Origin: Chromatiales bacterium (ex Bugula neritina AB1)
GTDB taxonomy: Bacteria > Pseudomonadota > Gammaproteobacteria > Granulosicoccales > Granulosicoccaceae
Direction of reading: 5' to 3'
Length of the DNA: 48,671 bases
Assembly: GCA_001730015.1 (NCBI GenBank)
Contig: MDLA01000072.1
Location: 1-48,671 of the forward strand
The position numbers were made by a program, and so were the translations under genes. The notes under the pieces were generated by a model that did not search any database, was not told the DNA's origin, and saw only the letters and a list, made by a program, of their open reading frames with translations. Within the stretch, counting starts at the first letter, position 1. Each line of letters opens with the position of its first letter. This document shows positions 45,345 to 48,671 of the stretch, one piece after another.

Positions 45345-45454
45345 CCTAGCAAGATAATGCGCAGTCAAGGACCATTCAATCAACGAAATAGAGAGTTGAG
45401 AAGAGCCGTTGACGCACGCCACCTGCCACGCTGAATTATGACGGAGCAAGGCTG

Positions 45455-46570
45455 TTGAAATCACTACTAAACAAAATATCCAATCGTCCGCCTGGGCATG
45501 GCTTGCCGCCTGCTTGTTATACCAGTGCAAAGTTCCTGCGTCTGGAAAAGAGGTTGCTGTTTTTAAAGGAATGGCATTGCCTTGGACGTGTTGATGAAAT
45601 TCCCGAGGTGGGGGACTATTTCACAATTGATCTGGCGTCCGAACCACTGTTGGTTGTACGAAAAACAGAGTCAGAAGTTACAGTCCTTTCCAATGTCTGC
45701 CGGCACAGAGGTATGCCGGTTGCCTCTGGCGCTGGCAACACCGGGAAATTTCGCTGCCCCTACCATGCCTGGACCTATGAACTTAGTGGCAAGTTGCGCA
45801 AAGCGCCGCTTGTGCCGAAGGAGCGGATCGAAAAAGACTGTGGGTTGCCTCGTTTAAATTCACATTGCTGGAAGGGCTTTATATTTGTAAGTCTAGACGC
45901 GGAGGCGGATTGGTCAGAGGGTCAGGAATCGCAGACGCTGGTGCCACTCGAGCGGCATCTGGCAAACTATCACATGCAGGATATGCATCATGCGGCAAGC
46001 TTTGTAGAGACATGGCAATGCAACTGGAAGTCATTGGTAGAGAACTTTATGGACGGTTACCATCTTTCTGTTGTGCATCCCGAATCACTGCATCACTTAA
46101 CACCAACCAGTTTATGTAAGAAAGTGACGGGTTCGGCGGCATTTACCACCTATACTGCAAATTATACACGTACAGCACCGGTTCGAGAGAAACATCACCC
46201 GTCACTAACTGCTGAGCAGGTAAAGCAATCACATCTTTTTTGCGTATTTCCGTCTCTTATTGCCTCTGTTTCTGCTGATACACTGGTATATCTCGCACTG
46301 CATCCCCTTAGTGCCAGTGAGGTTTCAGTCAAATGGGGCGTAGCTACCTTTGAGTCAGATTTGTCCGAGGCTGAGATCTCCGCCAGAGTGAATAAATGGA
46401 AACAGATTAACAATGAGGACCATCAAATATTACAACGTCTGCAAGCCGGCCTGAGATCAAAGTTCAGTGTTACAGGTCCATTGGCTGCAGACAACTTTGA
46501 GGGAGCATTGCTTGATTTTCATCGTTTCCTATTACAGAAGCTTGGAGTAGAAACGACTTCTAACGTATGA
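45455..46570 (+). CDS. Rieske ring-hydroxylating oxygenase alpha subunit, copy 2
   Basis: This 371-residue Rieske oxygenase is related to the preceding one. It has NVCRHRGMPVASG (Cys82, His84), CPYHAWTYEL (Cys101, His104) and the iron motif ENFMDGYHLSVVH. It lacks the N-terminal extension of copy 1. The start is TTG with AAGG upstream, and the frame has no better ATG before the conserved region. It may act on the same or a sequential substrate as copy 1, or form a hetero-oligomer; no ferredoxin or reductase is present. Confidence 0.88.
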   Translation: MKSLLNKISNRPPGHGLPPACYTSAKFLRLEKRLLFLKEWHCLGRVDEIPEVGDYFTIDLASEPLLVVRKTESEVTVLSNVCRHRGMPVASGAGNTGKFRCPYHAWTYELSGKLRKAPLVPKERIEKDCGLPRLNSHCWKGFIFVSLDAEADWSEGQESQTLVPLERHLANYHMQDMHHAASFVETWQCNWKSLVENFMDGYHLSVVHPESLHHLTPTSLCKKVTGSAAFTTYTANYTRTAPVREKHHPSLTAEQVKQSHLFCVFPSLIASVSADTLVYLALHPLSASEVSVKWGVATFESDLSEAEISARVNKWKQINNEDHQILQRLQAGLRSKFSVTGPLAADNFEGALLDFHRFLLQKLGVETTSNV

Positions 46571-46577
46571 CCGGAAA

Positions 46578-46907
46578 ATGGTCGATGGCTACGAAAAAAA
46601 TGGAGTAAATTGTCAGTTTGTAGGAGCTGATGATGGGCTGCGAAGTAGCGTTTTTACCCGTGACTCCAGTTTCATGACTCCATGGGGCACTGTCATTGCC
46701 AGTATTCAAACTCCGCCTCGCAGGCAGGACTACTCTGTTGTTTCAGAGTTTTGTCGCAAAGTGGAAATACCAATCAGGAAATGGGTTACCGAAGATCAAT
46801 TCGAGGGTGGGGATTTTGTCATCATCAGGCCGGAAGCGAAACAGCAAAAATTGGACAGGCGTCGTAAGGATTTTTTCAAGGCCTGTCCCGATTACCCCTT
46901 TATTTGA
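46578..46907 (+). pseudogene. Fragment of an arginine-deiminase-family gene
   Basis: The readable part, from about 46627, matches the N-terminal core of the arginine deiminase/dimethylargininase family: SSVFTRDSSFMTPWGTVIAS, then VEIPIRKWV and FEGGDFVIIRP. These proteins are usually about 300 residues; the active-site histidine and cysteine regions and the first 40-50 residues are missing. The fragment ends exactly where a 19-base sequence shared with the racemase gene end begins (46901). I read it as a both-ends-truncated gene joined to duplicated sequence by recombination. Confidence 0.7.
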
Positions 46908-46986
46908 ACTGCTATAGGTAACGTTCTGTGACAGCCGGACGAACTAAAGAAAAAACTATAGATAGAGGATTTGACGGCGGGCATCC
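46901..46986 (+). repeat. Diverged copy of racemase gene end and downstream sequence
   Basis: TATTTGAACTGCTATAGGT at 46901-46919 is identical to 40995-41013, the last codons and stop of the racemase-like gene. The sequence after it remains alignable, ending in a shared GGCGGGCATCC (46976-46986 versus 41069-41079), with nearly equal spacing (75 versus 74 bases). This is a decayed duplication of about 85 bases. Confidence 0.75.
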
Positions 46987-47075
46987 CTGGTGCTTGTTGC
47001 CACTTTTTGTGTTGATCAATCATGTGGCAATCGCGACATGGTATGATAACAATTTCCACTTGCCGGGAGAGGTTT

Positions 47076-48087
47076 ATGCCACTGATTCCAGTCAATCAGC
47101 ATGTTCCGTTCAATATCACCCGATTGAGCCATGTGGTATTGAGCAGCCGCGATCTGGAAGCCACTCGTTTTTTCTATGAGACTGGTCTCGGCCTTGAGGT
47201 CACCACCGCTGACAGCACCCGGCTATATCTGCGTGCAATAGAAGAAAGCAGTCATCATATCGCTGATATTTGAAAAATCTGAATCAGAAGGAGCGTCAGG
47301 TATAGCGCGGCGAATAGGTTACCGCATGTATTGCGATGATGATCTGCTGCGGGCTCATGATTGGTTTGCCGAGCGCGGTATTCAGTCGAACTTTATTGAT
47401 CGTCCGGAGCAGGGTCGCACCTTGCAGCTAACTGACGGGGTCGGTGTTCCCATAGAGTTTTGCGCAACAATGGCACAAAGGCAAAATCGTATGCGCCAAT
47501 TCCACACGCACAGCGGAGGAAGGCTGGCTTTTCTTGATCATATCCAGGTCGCTACGCACGATGTTCAAAAAGCCTATGAATGGTATTCTGATCTTGGATT
47601 CCGGTTGACGGAATACACCGCAACTGACGGCACAGAAGAATTATGGGGTGTCTGGCTTAAGCGAAAAAATAATACCCAGGACGTTGTCTATTCTAATGGC
47701 GTGGGTCCGAAGCTGCATCACTTTGCTTTCCACACACCAGAGATAGCATCGATCATTCATGCTGCTGATGTCATGGCGTCGCTTGGTCTGGCGGGGTCTA
47801 TGGATCGCTCCCTCGGCCGTCACGGTATAGGCAATGCGTTTTTCGTTTATTTTCGGGATCCTGACGGCCATCGGGTGGAAATTTTCTCCAGCCACTACAA
47901 CGTGATAGATATCGATCATGAACCCAGGCGCTGGGATCTATCCGATACAACGCGGTCACAGATCTGGGGTTTTCCAGCGCCGAAGAAGTGGTTTTACGAG
48001 GCCAGTGCGTTTGAAGGTGCTGAAGTAATCCCGCCGACACTGGACGCACCACCGGTAACACTTGAAGATTTTCTTCAAATTATATAG
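47076..48087 (+). pseudogene. Extradiol dioxygenase (homoprotocatechuate type), frameshifted
   Basis: The gene starts at ATG 47076 after GGGAGAGG and would encode about 336 residues. Two VOC domains are visible: ITRLSHVVLSSRDLEATRFF, then LDHIQVATHDVQKAYEWYSD with HHFAFHT and the metal glutamate in FRDPDGHRVEIF. The C-terminal RRWDLSDTTRSQIWG and WFYEAS are typical of 3,4-dihydroxyphenylacetate 2,3-dioxygenase. After EESSHH (47258) the frame is lost; dropping one base near 47259 restores SLIFEKSESEGA and then the downstream frame. Either a true +1 mutation or a single sequencing error explains this. The open frame from 47326 alone lacks most of the first domain. Confidence 0.8.
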
Positions 48088-48099
48088 GGCTGGAAATCA

Positions 48100-48522
48100 G
48101 TGGTTCAATCGATCTATTCCCGTAAGGCTGCACAGCATAGAAATCCAATTCCCAATGCTGCTGTTCATCATGGTTTGCTCGTAACCTCGAGCATTTCGGG
48201 AATGGATCTCACTACAGATGCATACTTTCCTGATCCGGCAGACCAGTTTCGTTCTGTATTTGATCAACTTGTTGATATTTTGTCTGAAGCTGGCGGGTCG
48301 GTACAAGATATTGTAAAAATTGATTTATACCTTGCTGATAAAAATAACCGCTCTCTCGCTAACGATCGGTGGGAGCGTCTGTGGCCGGACAAAAATCACC
48401 GCCCGGCGCGGCAAGCTCATCAGGCTGATTTGCCGGATGGCTGTGTTGTTCAGATTGTAGCCACTGCGTTTGTTTCGCACGTGACGCAGGAGAGTGTGGA
48501 ACACCGGCAGGAAAATTCATGA
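48100..48522 (+). CDS. RidA family protein
   Basis: This 140-residue RidA/YjgF-like protein has IPNAAVHHGLLVTSSISGMD, FDQLVDILSEAGGSVQDIVKIDLYL split across residues 54-78, and VQIVATAFV. RidA proteins hydrolyse reactive enamine or imine intermediates, and members in catabolic operons often act on pathway-specific products. The start is GTG with GGA upstream. It follows the frameshifted dioxygenase by 12 bases and is likely in its operon. The C-terminal tail after residue 125 is not conserved. Confidence 0.87.
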   Translation: MVQSIYSRKAAQHRNPIPNAAVHHGLLVTSSISGMDLTTDAYFPDPADQFRSVFDQLVDILSEAGGSVQDIVKIDLYLADKNNRSLANDRWERLWPDKNHRPARQAHQADLPDGCVVQIVATAFVSHVTQESVEHRQENS

Positions 48523-48671
48523 TGTGTAAATACCTTGGAGCTTGTCTGAGAATGAGGGTCTACTGCGGACGCGATCTTTTGGCCAGATATTCCGATCAAT
48601 TTCCTTAAATTATGAAGCCTCCTCAGCAGAATCTATGGGTCGAGGGAGGCTCAGGCAGGTTGCCAAGTGCA

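Noticed and set aside
1..48671. CRISPR array, tRNA genes or integrase-type attachment sites
   Set aside because: No regularly spaced repeats, tRNA-like arms with conserved T-loop, integrase or transposase gene could be found by reading both strands.

Overview
The window looks like a chromosomal accessory region of a gammaproteobacterium, probably marine or environmental. The evidence is indirect: HupE/UreJ, YgjP-type and YjjJ/HipH-type proteins of proteobacterial character, a Gram-negative sugar ABC importer with a periplasmic binding protein, and Rieske, extradiol and hydantoinase catabolic genes. I see no rRNA, tRNA, CRISPR array or intact transposase.

Positions 1-3117 hold a HupE/UreJ-like membrane protein, an exported metallo-beta-lactamase-fold protein and a decayed DUF2059-like remnant. 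Positions 3118-13295, all on the minus strand, form one half of a defence island. Read in transcription order this half is: YjjJ/HipH-type HipA kinase, single-TRD HsdS-like protein, HsdM, a DinD N-terminal fragment, a full two-TRD HsdS, RhuM, HsdR and a YgjP-type metallopeptidase. Many of these genes overlap by a few bases. A strong promoter with palindromes over its start point precedes the single-TRD gene. A 5'-truncated yoeB toxin gene lies at 13412-13624. Positions 13726-21879, on the plus strand, are the other half: a complete four-gene Wadjet system (jetC-jetA-jetB-jetD, TIGR02680/02677/02678/02679 type), an SMC-like plasmid-defence complex with a Toprim nuclease subunit.

After a 1.3-kb gap with two tightly spaced small ORFs comes a sugar catabolic operon (23161-29816). 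It has a ROK repressor, a periplasmic binding protein, a permease, a single-domain ATPase, a small P-loop kinase, an AlsK-like ROK kinase and a class II aldolase. Next is an AT-rich two-gene unit (29891-30936) that resembles a toxic effector with a membrane immunity protein. The minus strand then carries an HbpS/GlcG-like protein and an FMN/FAD/Fe-S old-yellow-enzyme-type oxidoreductase. A glyoxalase-like gene and a minus-strand pseudogene damaged by short tandem duplications follow.

From 35417 to the end the theme is catabolism of nitrogenous and aromatic compounds. A tight operon encodes hydantoinase/oxoprolinase A and B subunits, a HisC-like aminotransferase and an Asp/Glu-racemase-superfamily enzyme. 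Further on lie a LysR regulator, two Rieske oxygenases separated by a MITE-like element, a truncated arginine-deiminase-family gene, a frameshifted homoprotocatechuate-type extradiol dioxygenase and a RidA protein. This right-hand end shows several signs of decay: truncations, a frameshift and a duplicated junction sequence. It may be a pathway being lost or remodelled.
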